This document shows positions 18,750 to 26,164 of a stretch of 64,000 nucleotides of DNA, in pieces. Numbering within the stretch: the first letter of the stretch is position 1; the number at the start of each line of letters is the position of its first letter. The notes under the pieces were generated by a model. It had not been told where the DNA came from, ran no database searches, and saw only the letters and a program-made list of their open reading frames with translations. Position numbers and translations under genes: made by a program. This stretch comes from Lachnospiraceae bacterium (GTDB lineage: Bacteria > Bacillota > Clostridia > Lachnospirales > Lachnospiraceae), in contig JAFVBO010000097.1 in assembly GCA_017479935.1 (NCBI GenBank), positions 1 to 64,000 of the forward strand, written 5' to 3'.

Positions 18750-19673
18750 TTAGATATCCGGGTAGAGGACGCTTCCGGTGTACAGGTCGTACTCCGTCGA
18801 GCCTAAACAGGACAGGATCAGTTCCGTTGCCAGAACGCCGGTCATGTTGCGCTTGTCCAGAAGTGGATTGGTTTCCACCACATCAATGGCCAGGAGCTTC
18901 CCGGATTTGTACAGCTCTTCGCAGATAAAGAACGCTTCCCTTTGGGTCAGGCCATTTAAAACCGGGGTTCCGACGCCCGGCGCCTGCATGGGATCCAGGG
19001 CGTCCATATCGAAGCTTAAATGGATCCCGTTCGTCCCCTCTCCCGCGACAGAAATCGCCTTCGCGATCATCTCCCGAATGCCAAGAGAATGGATCTGGCT
19101 GATGGAGATGATGGTGACACCGTTTTCCTGAAGCTTGATTTTTTCCAGAGGGTCGATGGAACGGGCGCCTATGACGACCACGTTCTTCGGATTCGCCCGA
19201 ACGGACGAAAAGGCTACCATGGAATCCGGGCCTTTCCCGCACACAGCCGATAAGGGCATGCCATGCATGTTGCCGGACGGGGTGATGGCTTCGTCGTTAA
19301 AATCGCCGTGCGCATCCACCCACACAATTCCGATATTCTCATACGCAGTCAGCGTGGCAGAAATGGATCCCGCCGCGATGGAGTGGTCTCCCCCTAAGAT
19401 AACCGGGAAATTCCCATCTTTGCAGGACTTTAACACCTCATCATAGAGGCGTCCGTTTGCCTCATTGATCTCTTTTTCATACCGAAGCCTGGGATTTCCT
19501 TCCTCTTCCGCCACCATCGGCATGATGTCTCCGTGGTCAACCACATGATATCCGATATCCCGGATCTTTTGTATTAAACCGGCATGCCGGATGGCCAGAG
19601 GCCCCATATCTACTCCTTTGCGGAAGGACCCCATGTCCATCTGAGAACCGATAATACTGATATTTTTTCGCAT
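18750..19673 (-). CDS. rocF: Arginase
   Basis: A 307-residue ureohydrolase that converts arginine to ornithine and urea. Manganese ligands are visible: His97 (GGDHS), Asp120/His122/Asp124 (DAHGDFN), and Asp222/Asp224 (SFDMDALDP). SGNMHGMPL and DVVETNPLLD favour arginase over agmatinase or formiminoglutamase. It lies between the polyamine uptake operon and the nucleoside hydrolase fusion, both on the same strand. Ornithine from this enzyme is a polyamine precursor, so shared nitrogen or polyamine metabolism is a reasonable inference. Confidence 0.9.
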   Translation of the reverse strand: MRKNISIIGSQMDMGSFRKGVDMGPLAIRHAGLIQKIRDIGYHVVDHGDIMPMVAEEEGNPRLRYEKEINEANGRLYDEVLKSCKDGNFPVILGGDHSIAAGSISATLTAYENIGIVWVDAHGDFNDEAITPSGNMHGMPLSAVCGKGPDSMVAFSSVRANPKNVVVIGARSIDPLEKIKLQENGVTIISISQIHSLGIREMIAKAISVAGEGTNGIHLSFDMDALDPMQAPGVGTPVLNGLTQREAFFICEELYKSGKLLAIDVVETNPLLDKRNMTGVLATELILSCLGSTEYDLYTGSVLYPDI

Positions 19674-19739
19674 GTTTTACAACAGACTCCTTTGTTCCTT
19701 ACTTTCGTGGCATGTTGCGTAGCGCCACATAGGGATATT

Positions 19740-22073
19740 TTATGCCGCCTCATCTGCGGCAGCTGCCTCTACGCCATACTGAACCAGAAGGTCATCGTAG
19801 GCAGCGATCGCCCGGTCAAACAGGGCCAGAAGGTCTTCTTCGGCTATCAGACCTTCCTCATTTACAGGTACATCCGCAAAGCTCAGCGCATACTCCATCG
19901 GCGGCTGCTCTAAGGAAAGGGCGGCCATGCCACGCAGCTGCTCCGGATTCTGATAGAGCAGGCTCACCTTGTAAAACGCCTTCCCCTCCGCGTTCCGGTA
20001 ACGGGCAAAGACCAGCTTTACGCCGATGGGCGTGTGTTGTTCCACCGCATCGGAAATCGCGTACTCGTTAACACCGAGCGCCGCGAGCACACTGGCCACA
20101 TTAGAATCGTGCCCGCACAGGAAGCTGAACTTCCGATCCGGATTTCCCAGTTCTTCCCGGATTTCCATCAGCAGAGGATGTGCCACGTTCACGGAAACGA
20201 TCGGAGCCATAAAGAGCATCTCGCTGTAGGTATCTACGATTGTATGAATCTTCTGCCAATCTTCCAGGCTCAGCTCATGGCCAAACGCTGCCGCGGTTTC
20301 ATCCGCTTCCTCGTAATACTGTAACGTCAAAGCATCTGCCACGGAGGTAGCCGTCTTGATGGGACCGGTCATGCCAGGCTCTTTTCCCGCTTCCAGAACA
20401 AGGGTGGTTTCATCCTCCAGAAGATTGCCATAGGTTCCTTCCTTGTATGCCTCGCTGTCATTCATATCCGTGACATCCATGAGAAGCGAAATGGCGTCCA
20501 TGAGACCTGCATGAATGCCTTCCATTCCGGCAATCCCGCCTTTTTCCGCGACCTGCTTTTCGATATCCGCCGCGTATTCATCGGTCACAAACTGCAGGGC
20601 AGGCGTGAAGACAGGATCCATGGTGTCATAGTCCGCATGGGTTTCGATTTCCACATCCGCCACCGGAAGAAAGCCTGCGGCAAAATAGCGCGCTGTGGCA
20701 AGCGTTCGCTGTTTGGCGTTGGCATAAAAGCGGACCGCCCCCTCTTCCGGCCGGTAGTTTGCAGGGAACAGGCCTTCCGCTTCCAGCCACTGACGGAAAT
20801 ACTGGCCCATCATGGTTTCGAGGATGCCGCCACGCAAGGACAGCTCGCTAGGATTGCTGGTCCAGGCAAACCACTCATGAGGCGTAATCTTGCCGAGCAG
20901 CGAATCACCGCCCGACAACGGGGAGCGGATGTTGTGGCGGCTTAAGACCACAACTCCTTCCAGGCTGTACTTCTCTTCTTCGCCGGGAAGAGCTTCTCCT
21001 TTTTCAAGCTGAATGCCTGAAATGGCGGACAGATACCGGTCAAAATAGGTTTCCTTCTCCACATCAGAGACCAGCGTGACGTTGTACACAAAGTCATTGG
21101 CTACAATATCATACGTAAAGCCTTCCTGGTAGTAGATGACCTGCGCGTATGTCTCCCCCGCATCTGTGATACAGCTTCCGTGACAGGAAATGGTTTTTTT
21201 GATGAAATCCGGATTCAGGACACAGGTCATGGCCAGTGAATCGCAGTTCATGACAGACCCGACAGAGCCGTTGGCCATATAGAATTCCCGGATCTTGCCA
21301 AAGGATTCGGCGACAAACTTTCCTGTTTCATTGACAGCCGCCAGTTCCACAAACTGCTCGTCGGTCCACTGGGCTGCGCCTCCGCACATATCCAGGCCGA
21401 CAACGGTCACGGGAATACCGGAATCCAACAGAGCCTTAAAGGCAACCGGATCGGCGTACACATTAAATTCCGCAACAGGCGAGGCGTTTCCGGGCCCCAG
21501 TCCGGCACTGCCCATGGACCAGATCATCTTTGCCTGTTTCATGGTCTCGGGATCCCGCTCGATCGCTTTGGCGATGTTCGTAGCAGGTCCAAGTGCCACA
21601 ATCTCCACTTCCCCGGGATAAGTGCGCACCGTTTCCAGGATAAAGTCAACCGCATCCTGTTCCATGGCGCTTCCCGTCGGATGGATCAGATCTTTCTCGC
21701 CCATTCCGTCTGCGCCAAACACGCTGAAGGCTTCGATCTTCTCTCCGCTGGCATTTTCCGCAGCGCCCATATAGACGGGAGCCTTGGAACCGGCCATCTC
21801 CAGCGCCATCAACGCGTTCTTCGCGCTTTGCTCCAGGTCAACGTTGCCGACTAAAACCGTCACGCCCAAAAGGTCGATATTCGGATTGCAGGCGGCCAGT
21901 ATAATCGCCGAGGCATCATCCGCGCCGGTATCCGAATCGATGATCATTTTCCGAACGGAGGGTTCCCCTTCCGAAGGTGAGGCGGGATCTTCCGCTGCAG
22001 TTCCTGTGAATCCCGCAAAAAGAATGGCAAAGACAGAAACCAGTAAAAACAACAGTCTTTTTGTCGTTCTCAT
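19740..22073 (-). CDS. Secreted fusion: nucleoside hydrolase plus histidine acid phosphatase
   Basis: A 777-residue exported protein (signal peptide residues 1-26, ending TGTAA). Residues 42-345 form an inosine-uridine-type nucleoside hydrolase domain with the calcium-binding signature DSDTGADDA (46-54) and downstream VALGPATNI and AEFNVYADP motifs. Residues 370-750 form a branch-2 histidine acid phosphatase: RHNIRSP (379-385; phospho-accepting His380), ANAKQRTLATA (451-461) and the proton-donor pair His655-Asp656 (CGHDS). The start was chosen for AAGGAGG 9 nt upstream of the ATG at 22073. The two activities would act in series on extracellular nucleotides: removal of phosphate, then release of the base. 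The third residue of the phosphatase motif is Asn instead of the usual Gly. Confidence 0.88.
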   Translation of the reverse strand: MRTTKRLLFLLVSVFAILFAGFTGTAAEDPASPSEGEPSVRKMIIDSDTGADDASAIILAACNPNIDLLGVTVLVGNVDLEQSAKNALMALEMAGSKAPVYMGAAENASGEKIEAFSVFGADGMGEKDLIHPTGSAMEQDAVDFILETVRTYPGEVEIVALGPATNIAKAIERDPETMKQAKMIWSMGSAGLGPGNASPVAEFNVYADPVAFKALLDSGIPVTVVGLDMCGGAAQWTDEQFVELAAVNETGKFVAESFGKIREFYMANGSVGSVMNCDSLAMTCVLNPDFIKKTISCHGSCITDAGETYAQVIYYQEGFTYDIVANDFVYNVTLVSDVEKETYFDRYLSAISGIQLEKGEALPGEEEKYSLEGVVVLSRHNIRSPLSGGDSLLGKITPHEWFAWTSNPSELSLRGGILETMMGQYFRQWLEAEGLFPANYRPEEGAVRFYANAKQRTLATARYFAAGFLPVADVEIETHADYDTMDPVFTPALQFVTDEYAADIEKQVAEKGGIAGMEGIHAGLMDAISLLMDVTDMNDSEAYKEGTYGNLLEDETTLVLEAGKEPGMTGPIKTATSVADALTLQYYEEADETAAAFGHELSLEDWQKIHTIVDTYSEMLFMAPIVSVNVAHPLLMEIREELGNPDRKFSFLCGHDSNVASVLAALGVNEYAISDAVEQHTPIGVKLVFARYRNAEGKAFYKVSLLYQNPEQLRGMAALSLEQPPMEYALSFADVPVNEEGLIAEEDLLALFDRAIAAYDDLLVQYGVEAAAADEAA

Positions 22074-22138
22074 GCTGCTATTCCTCCTTCTTTCTTCTAT
22101 TATTTCAAGCATACCCGTGCTGTGCAGATTCTTTTCCC

Positions 22139-22167
22139 ATTATAGTCGGATTTCATCAAGCAGGCAA
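22139..22167 (-). promoter_or_regulatory. Promoter of the nucleoside hydrolase-phosphatase gene
   Basis: On the minus strand TTGCCT (22162-22167), a 17-bp spacer and TATAAT (22139-22144) lie about 65 bp upstream of the start codon. Confidence 0.72.
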
Positions 22168-22210
22168 GTTTCTTTTCAGAAAGCCCAAAAATCCTCATGC
22201 AGCTTTACCA

Positions 22211-22267
22211 TATGATATCGCCCTTACGCACAGCTTCGCACTTCGTGCTCTCGCTGTGCTACAAAAA
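22211..22267. repeat. Partial copy of the TATGATATCGCCC element
   Basis: These 57 bp are identical to 24098-24154, the left part of the complete small palindromic element. The copy stops at the A-run, and the right inverted end is absent. The A-run is used as the T-tail of the adjoining minus-strand terminator. Confidence 0.85.
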
Positions 22268-22311
22268 AGAACACACCCCCTTGAAAGGTGGCTTTTATAA
22301 GCGGGGTGTGT
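22262..22311 (-). terminator. Intrinsic terminator of the LysM gene
   Basis: Read on the minus strand, ACACACCCC (arm complement at 22303-22311) pairs with GGGGTGTGT (22271-22279) and is followed by TCTTTTTTG. It lies about 60 bp after the LysM gene stop. The T-run is supplied by the poly-A end of the repeat element. Confidence 0.8.
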
Positions 22312-22373
22312 GTTACTCTATGATTTTAAGAATGATTCGACTGTGCTTTGATGCTCCTCTTGAGCAGGAAAGC

Positions 22374-22664
22374 TTACTCGTAATAAAGAACCGTCAGGAA
22401 GTTTCCGGCATGAATGCTGTCGCCTTTCAGATGATTGACCGATTTCAGCTCTTCAATGTATTCCGTACGGCTGAGTAGACCGGCGGTATTGTATTTCTTT
22501 TCCAGGGCCCACAGAGTATCCCCGCTTTCAATCTGAACAGAGGTGTACATTTTGACAGGCGCGGGCGCTTCCGGCTGACGGGCCATGGAGATGATCCCGC
22601 TGCACAAAAGAAGGACAAAACAGATCACAAGGACGGATACAAGATTCTTTTTATAGGACTTCAT
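22374..22664 (-). CDS. LysM-domain membrane protein, YneA-like SOS cell-division inhibitor
   Basis: A 96-residue protein with one N-terminal transmembrane helix (about residues 9-28) and a LysM peptidoglycan-binding domain (about 43-95: VQIESGDTLWALEKKYN...SIHAGNFLTVLYYE). The start at 22664 has AAGGAGATG upstream. It is divergent from lexA, and its promoter spacer carries an SOS box. This layout and domain order match YneA of Bacillus, which blocks division during DNA damage. That function is inferred from synteny, size and regulation, since LysM alone is not diagnostic. Confidence 0.83.
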   Translation of the reverse strand: MKSYKKNLVSVLVICFVLLLCSGIISMARQPEAPAPVKMYTSVQIESGDTLWALEKKYNTAGLLSRTEYIEELKSVNHLKGDSIHAGNFLTVLYYE

Positions 22665-22712
22665 GAGGACATCTCCTTTCGTATAACGGCTATGATAAGA
22701 ATGCTTTTTGCT

Positions 22713-22784
22713 CGAACGTTCGTTCTGAGAGCATCTTACCATTCGAACGAATGTTTGTCAAGTGTTTTTTCGAATGTGTGTTCG
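22713..22784. promoter_or_regulatory. Three LexA (SOS) boxes between the LysM gene and lexA
   Basis: Matches to the gram-positive box CGAACRNRYGTTYG: CGAACGTTCGTTCT (22713-22726, two mismatches), CGAACGAATGTTTG (22744-22757, perfect) and CGAATGTGTGTTCG (22771-22784, one mismatch). The middle box lies inside the 17-bp spacer of the LysM promoter (minus-strand TTGACA 22756-22761, TAAGAT 22733-22738). The third lies just upstream of the lexA -35. Confidence 0.92.
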
Positions 22785-22793
22785 AAATTTCTC

Positions 22794-22822
22794 TTGCCAA
22801 AGAAGTCAGTCTATGTTATAGT
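22794..22822 (+). promoter_or_regulatory. lexA promoter
   Basis: TTGCCA (22794-22799), a 17-bp spacer and TATAGT (22817-22822). An SOS box ends 9 bp upstream of the -35. The leader to the lexA ATG is about 100 nt and includes CCAGATAATCCTGG (22860-22873), a small palindrome. Confidence 0.78.
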
Positions 22823-22931
22823 ATTGTTATACGAAGTGTATCCATGAAGGTAAATCATTGCCAGATAATCCTGGCAACGGATATCATTTGTATCATGCTC
22901 TTAAGCATAACCTGATCGGAGGTCATTCTAT

Positions 22932-23567
22932 ATGAGAAAAAAAGAACCGAAGCCTTTAACCACCAAGCAGGAGCAAATCCTGGCTTACATAAAAGAGTTT
23001 GTTTTGGCCAAGGGATATCCGCCTACCGTGCGCGATATCGGGGAAGCTGTACAGCTTCGCTCCACTTCCTCTGTGCATGCCAATCTGTCCATTCTGGAAG
23101 ATAGCGGCTACATTCGCCGCGACCCTACGAAGCCTCGTGCCATCGAAATTCTGGATGCCGATTTCTCGCCGCATCGCCGCGAAATGGCCCAGATTCCTGT
23201 GATCGGCACCGTAGCGGCCGGTCAGCCGCTTCTCGCGCAGGAAAATATCGAAGAATACTTCCCGTACCCCATGGATCGGCTTCCCGCCGGCGTGGGCGAA
23301 ACCTTTATGCTTCATGTCAAGGGAAACAGTATGATTGAGATGGGCATTCTGGAAGGGGACGATCTGGTCTGTGAAAAGACCGAGAAAGCGCAAAACGGAG
23401 ACGTTGTGGTCGCTCTCGTAGATGATTCCGCCACGGTGAAGCGGTTTTACAAGGAAAAAGGCCGCATCCGTCTGCAGCCGGAAAACTCTTCCATGGAGCC
23501 GATCTATACGGATCATGCGGAAGTTTTAGGGCGTGTACTGGCTCTGGTCAGACAGCACGTTTATTAG
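22932..23567 (+). CDS. lexA: LexA SOS repressor
   Basis: A 211-residue repressor/autoprotease. The N-terminal winged helix-turn-helix (residues 1-70; YPPTVRDIGEAVQLRSTSSVHANL) binds SOS boxes. The Ala-Gly self-cleavage bond is in TVAAGQPL. The catalytic Ser is in HVKGNSMIEMG and the catalytic Lys in SATVKRFYKE. RecA filaments on single-stranded DNA trigger self-cleavage. The gene controls itself and the divergent LysM gene through the three boxes. A GATCGGAGG ribosome-binding site precedes the ATG. Confidence 0.97.
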   Translation: MRKKEPKPLTTKQEQILAYIKEFVLAKGYPPTVRDIGEAVQLRSTSSVHANLSILEDSGYIRRDPTKPRAIEILDADFSPHRREMAQIPVIGTVAAGQPLLAQENIEEYFPYPMDRLPAGVGETFMLHVKGNSMIEMGILEGDDLVCEKTEKAQNGDVVVALVDDSATVKRFYKEKGRIRLQPENSSMEPIYTDHAEVLGRVLALVRQHVY

Positions 23568-23569
23568 AA

Positions 23570-23606
23570 AGAATGGGGCTGTCGCAATGTGCGACAGCCC
23601 CATTCT
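23570..23606. terminator. Bidirectional terminator between lexA and rsfS
   Basis: A perfect 17-bp stem (AGAATGGGGCTGTCGCA and its complement) with a 3-nt loop lies between the convergent lexA and rsfS genes. The core GGGGCTGTCGCA recurs in the outer stem of the terminator at 62174-62293. Confidence 0.9.
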
Positions 23607-23609
23607 TGT

Positions 23610-23975
23610 TTACTCCGTCTTCTTACTTTCGTTTTCCATGTCGATGCGTTTTCCGTCGCGCCAGATGCGCTCCAGATCATAGAAACGCCGCTCTTCCTTG
23701 GAGAAAATGTGAACCACGATTTCTCCGAAGTCCAGAAGAATCCAGTTACCGCTTAAGTATCCTTCCACCTGGCGGCACATATAGCCGTGCTTTTCCAGGC
23801 TCTCCTGAACCGCGTCGGCCATGGCCTGCACCTGGTTGATGTTCTCGCCATGCGAGATCAGAAAGTAATCGGCAATCACACTGACATCCGAGATATCCAG
23901 GACAGAAATCTTCTCTCCCTTTTTCTCCTGAAGTGCATCGTACGCCAGTTTCATCATTTCATACGAACGTTCCAT
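23610..23975 (-). CDS. rsfS: Ribosomal silencing factor RsfS
   Basis: A 121-residue RsfS/Iojap protein that binds ribosomal protein L14 and blocks subunit joining under starvation. Typical motifs: LDISDVSVIADYFLISHGENINQVQAMADAV and GYLSGNWILLDFGEIVVHIF. The ATG at 23975 has AAGGAG 7 nt upstream; a TTG two codons earlier is less likely. It follows nadD-yqeK in the widely conserved order, with the small repeat element in between. Confidence 0.95.
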   Translation of the reverse strand: MERSYEMMKLAYDALQEKKGEKISVLDISDVSVIADYFLISHGENINQVQAMADAVQESLEKHGYMCRQVEGYLSGNWILLDFGEIVVHIFSKEERRFYDLERIWRDGKRIDMENESKKTE

Positions 23976-24097
23976 AGACAAACTCCTTTCGCGTTCAGAT
24001 TGTAAAAGTGGCCGGTGTAGAGAATACCCCCTCTTAAAACTCTCCTACCGCATTCATGTGCTGCTGTATATGCCATGAAAGCGGCCACGTCACACCA

Positions 24098-24286
24098 TAT
24101 GATATCGCCCTTACGCACAGCTTCGCACTTCGTGCTCTCGCTGTGCTACAAAAACTCGCAACTCGCTCCGCTCTCTTCGTTCGCGTAGCTTTATTGCTCG
24201 TTTTTGTTAGCGTCGCTGATGCATATGGTCTTCTTTGCGTGCAAGCACGCAAGAAGCCCTATGCACCGCGACCGGGCGATATCATA
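24098..24286. repeat. Complete small palindromic element (MITE-like, 189 bp)
   Basis: Perfect 13-bp inverted ends TATGATATCGCCC (24098-24110) and GGGCGATATCATA (24274-24286) bound an interior without a convincing ORF. The left 57 bp are identical to 22211-22267. Related ends occur at 39190-39202 and 51606-51618, and a GCGACCGGtGATAT-like right end near 40583-40600. It lies between nadD-yqeK and rsfS. No clear target-site duplication was seen. Confidence 0.78.
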
Positions 24287-24321
24287 AAAATAGTTACAAT
24301 GACTATACCACACTTCTTCTT

Positions 24322-25500
24322 TTACGGCAACAAAAATTTTTGATAGTACCGATAGGTTTCCTCGCTGGCGGGATCAATAAAGCGATCGGAGGTCTGCAAA
24401 TACTCCATGGTATCCTTGGCGATCAGGGCGACCGTCAGATCCAGATTTTCAAACGCTACCTTCCGAAGCTTATCCAGATGCGGCGCTTCCTTGCGCCCGG
24501 GTTCAATGTAATCCGCGATGTAAACGATCTCCTCCAGGCTGGACATGGCAGCCCGCCCGGTGGTGTGAAACCGGACCGCGTTTAAAATGTCCAGATTTTG
24601 TACATGATAGCGCTCTTTCGCGTAATAGGCTCCCAGCTTGGCATGAAGAAGAAAACGCGATTTTTCCTCTGCCGGGGAAATCGGAATCCCTGCCATCTGG
24701 CACCGGTTATACAGTTCTTCGTCCGTGAGATACTTCGCACAATCGTGCAGAAGGCCCGCCAGATACGCGTCCTCAGGGCTCACTCCGAAATGAGGAGCCA
24801 TCGCCCTCGCCGTATCCGCCACTCCCAGCGTGTGCGCAAACCGGGTTGGCTTTAAGGTCTTCTGCAGTGCTTTTTTTAATTCGTCGGGCGTCACGGGAGC
24901 CTGCGGTTCATACAGATGATGCTCGTCTATATATGCCGCGACAGCAGCAGGTACCAGACCGGATATGTCCTTTCCTTTCTCGGACAGCTCCCGGATGTGA
25001 TGCGACGAGATATCGCACTCTTCCATCATCAGAAGCTGGATCCGCGCGCCAAAACGCTCGGTGAGTTCCCGGCATTTTTCTTCCGAAGTCTCCGTGTAGG
25101 AGCCAGGACGTCTGGCGGATAAAATGACCGCGTTCTGGAAAATTTCCTCCGCATGCTGCCAGCAGTCCATATAAAGAAGGGAGTCTTCTCCCACGATAAA
25201 GTACGGTTCACAATCCGGACAGCGCTTTTTCACCTCGCGAAGCGTCTCGTACGTATAGGTGTTGCCACCGCGCTCGATGTCGATAAGCGAAACAAAAAAG
25301 CGCGGATACGGGGCTATCGCGGCCTTCAGCATGGCAACGCGATCCTCGTTTGGCGACAAAGGATGCCCTTTATGATAGGAAACGGCCGTCGGCATAAACC
25401 AGACCTGATCCAGATGCGCTTCCTCCATTGCGGCCAGAGCCAGCTTCAGATGAGCGTTGTGAACGGGGTCAAAACTACCTCCCAGAATTCCGATGCGCAT
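24322..25500 (-). CDS. Fusion: nicotinate-nucleotide adenylyltransferase (NadD) plus YqeK HD phosphohydrolase
   Basis: A 392-residue fusion. Residues 1-197 are NadD, which adenylates nicotinate mononucleotide in NAD synthesis: GGSFDPVHNAH (8-18) is the nucleotidyltransferase motif and ISSHHIRE the second. Residues 210-392 are a YqeK-type HD domain (RFAHTLGVADTARAMA...AGLLHDCAKYL), a family shown to split Ap4A-type dinucleotides. The two are separate neighbouring genes in Bacillus, so this is a fusion of adjacent operon members. It precedes rsfS and follows yhbY in the conserved cluster. Confidence 0.93.
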   Translation of the reverse strand: MRIGILGGSFDPVHNAHLKLALAAMEEAHLDQVWFMPTAVSYHKGHPLSPNEDRVAMLKAAIAPYPRFFVSLIDIERGGNTYTYETLREVKKRCPDCEPYFIVGEDSLLYMDCWQHAEEIFQNAVILSARRPGSYTETSEEKCRELTERFGARIQLLMMEECDISSHHIRELSEKGKDISGLVPAAVAAYIDEHHLYEPQAPVTPDELKKALQKTLKPTRFAHTLGVADTARAMAPHFGVSPEDAYLAGLLHDCAKYLTDEELYNRCQMAGIPISPAEEKSRFLLHAKLGAYYAKERYHVQNLDILNAVRFHTTGRAAMSSLEEIVYIADYIEPGRKEAPHLDKLRKVAFENLDLTVALIAKDTMEYLQTSDRFIDPASEETYRYYQKFLLP

Positions 25501-25531
25501 AAGCCATCAAACCTCCAAGATATATGTGCTT

Positions 25532-25606
25532 AATAGGTTACTATTCACGGGTCAATAGCAATCAAGAGGTGCTTTGCTATTGAACTGTGAATAATAACCT
25601 TAATAG
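25532..25606. repeat. Imperfect inverted repeat containing ACTATTCACGGGTCA
   Basis: Arms of about 27 bp (TATTCACGGGTCAATAGCA against TTGCTATTGAACTGTGAATA) flank a 13-nt loop between yhbY and nadD-yqeK. The 15-mer ACTATTCACGGGTCA recurs at about 35771-35785, downstream of the YczE-like gene. This suggests a second dispersed palindromic repeat. It could also act as an attenuator. Confidence 0.6.
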
Positions 25607-25612
25607 ATAAAT

Positions 25613-25906
25613 TTACTTAGGAAGAACGATCTTCGGGTTCTCCTTCGCGGCGCGGTAAAGGACAATTTTCCGACCGATCACCTGAACAACCTGCGAGTGC
25701 GTGCGCTCTCCCAGAACCTCCGCCAGGTCGCGCGGTTCGTACAGGCAGTTCTTTAACACATTGATCTTGACCAGTTCCCTGGCTTCAAGCGCCTCATCGA
25801 TGGCCTCCGTAAATTCCGGAGTGATGCTGGATTTTCCGATTTGAAAAATCGGGTCAATTTTCATGGCAAGCCCTTTTAAATAAGAGCGCTGTTTGCTGTT
25901 AATCAA
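25613..25906 (-). CDS. yhbY: YhbY-family RNA-binding ribosome assembly protein
   Basis: A 97-residue single CRM-domain protein: INSKQRSYLKGLAMKIDPIFQIGKSSITPEF, then LEARELVKINVLKN and QVVQVIGRKIVLYR. YhbY binds pre-50S particles. The TTG at 25906 is preceded by GGAGG with 7-nt spacing. The longer in-frame extension upstream overlaps repeats and has no ribosome-binding site. Member of the obgE-yhbY-nadD cluster. Confidence 0.92.
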   Translation of the reverse strand: MINSKQRSYLKGLAMKIDPIFQIGKSSITPEFTEAIDEALEARELVKINVLKNCLYEPRDLAEVLGERTHSQVVQVIGRKIVLYRAAKENPKIVLPK

Positions 25907-25935
25907 AATATATCCTCCATATAACACGGGTCCCA

Positions 25936-26158
25936 GGAAAGATGCCTGCAAGCAGTCACTTTCCTCTTTTTCTTGCAGGCCGTGCTGAAGTTTTTTGAAT
26001 CAGCTCGGGTCCCAGGCCATCCGCCTTCGGCGTATGTCGCGCCTTCGGCGCTTTGCCTGGGACACTCGTGGTGGGGGGCCACCACGAGCCCTGCAAGAAA
26101 ATGCGGAAAGATGCCTGCAAGCAGTCACTTTCCTCTTTTTCTTGCAGGCCGTGCTGAA
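25936..26158. repeat. 54-bp direct repeat flanking GC-rich hairpins
   Basis: The same 54 bp (starting GGAAAGATGCCTGCAAGCAG) occur at 25936-25989 and 26105-26158. Each copy contains the inverted pair CCTGCAAG...CTTGCAGG. Between them lie CTCGTGGTGG...CCACCACGAG and CGCCTTCGGCG-rich hairpins. The block fills the gap between obgE and yhbY. It may be a structured RNA spacer or a relic of repeat insertion. Confidence 0.85.
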
Positions 26159-26164
26159 ATTTAA

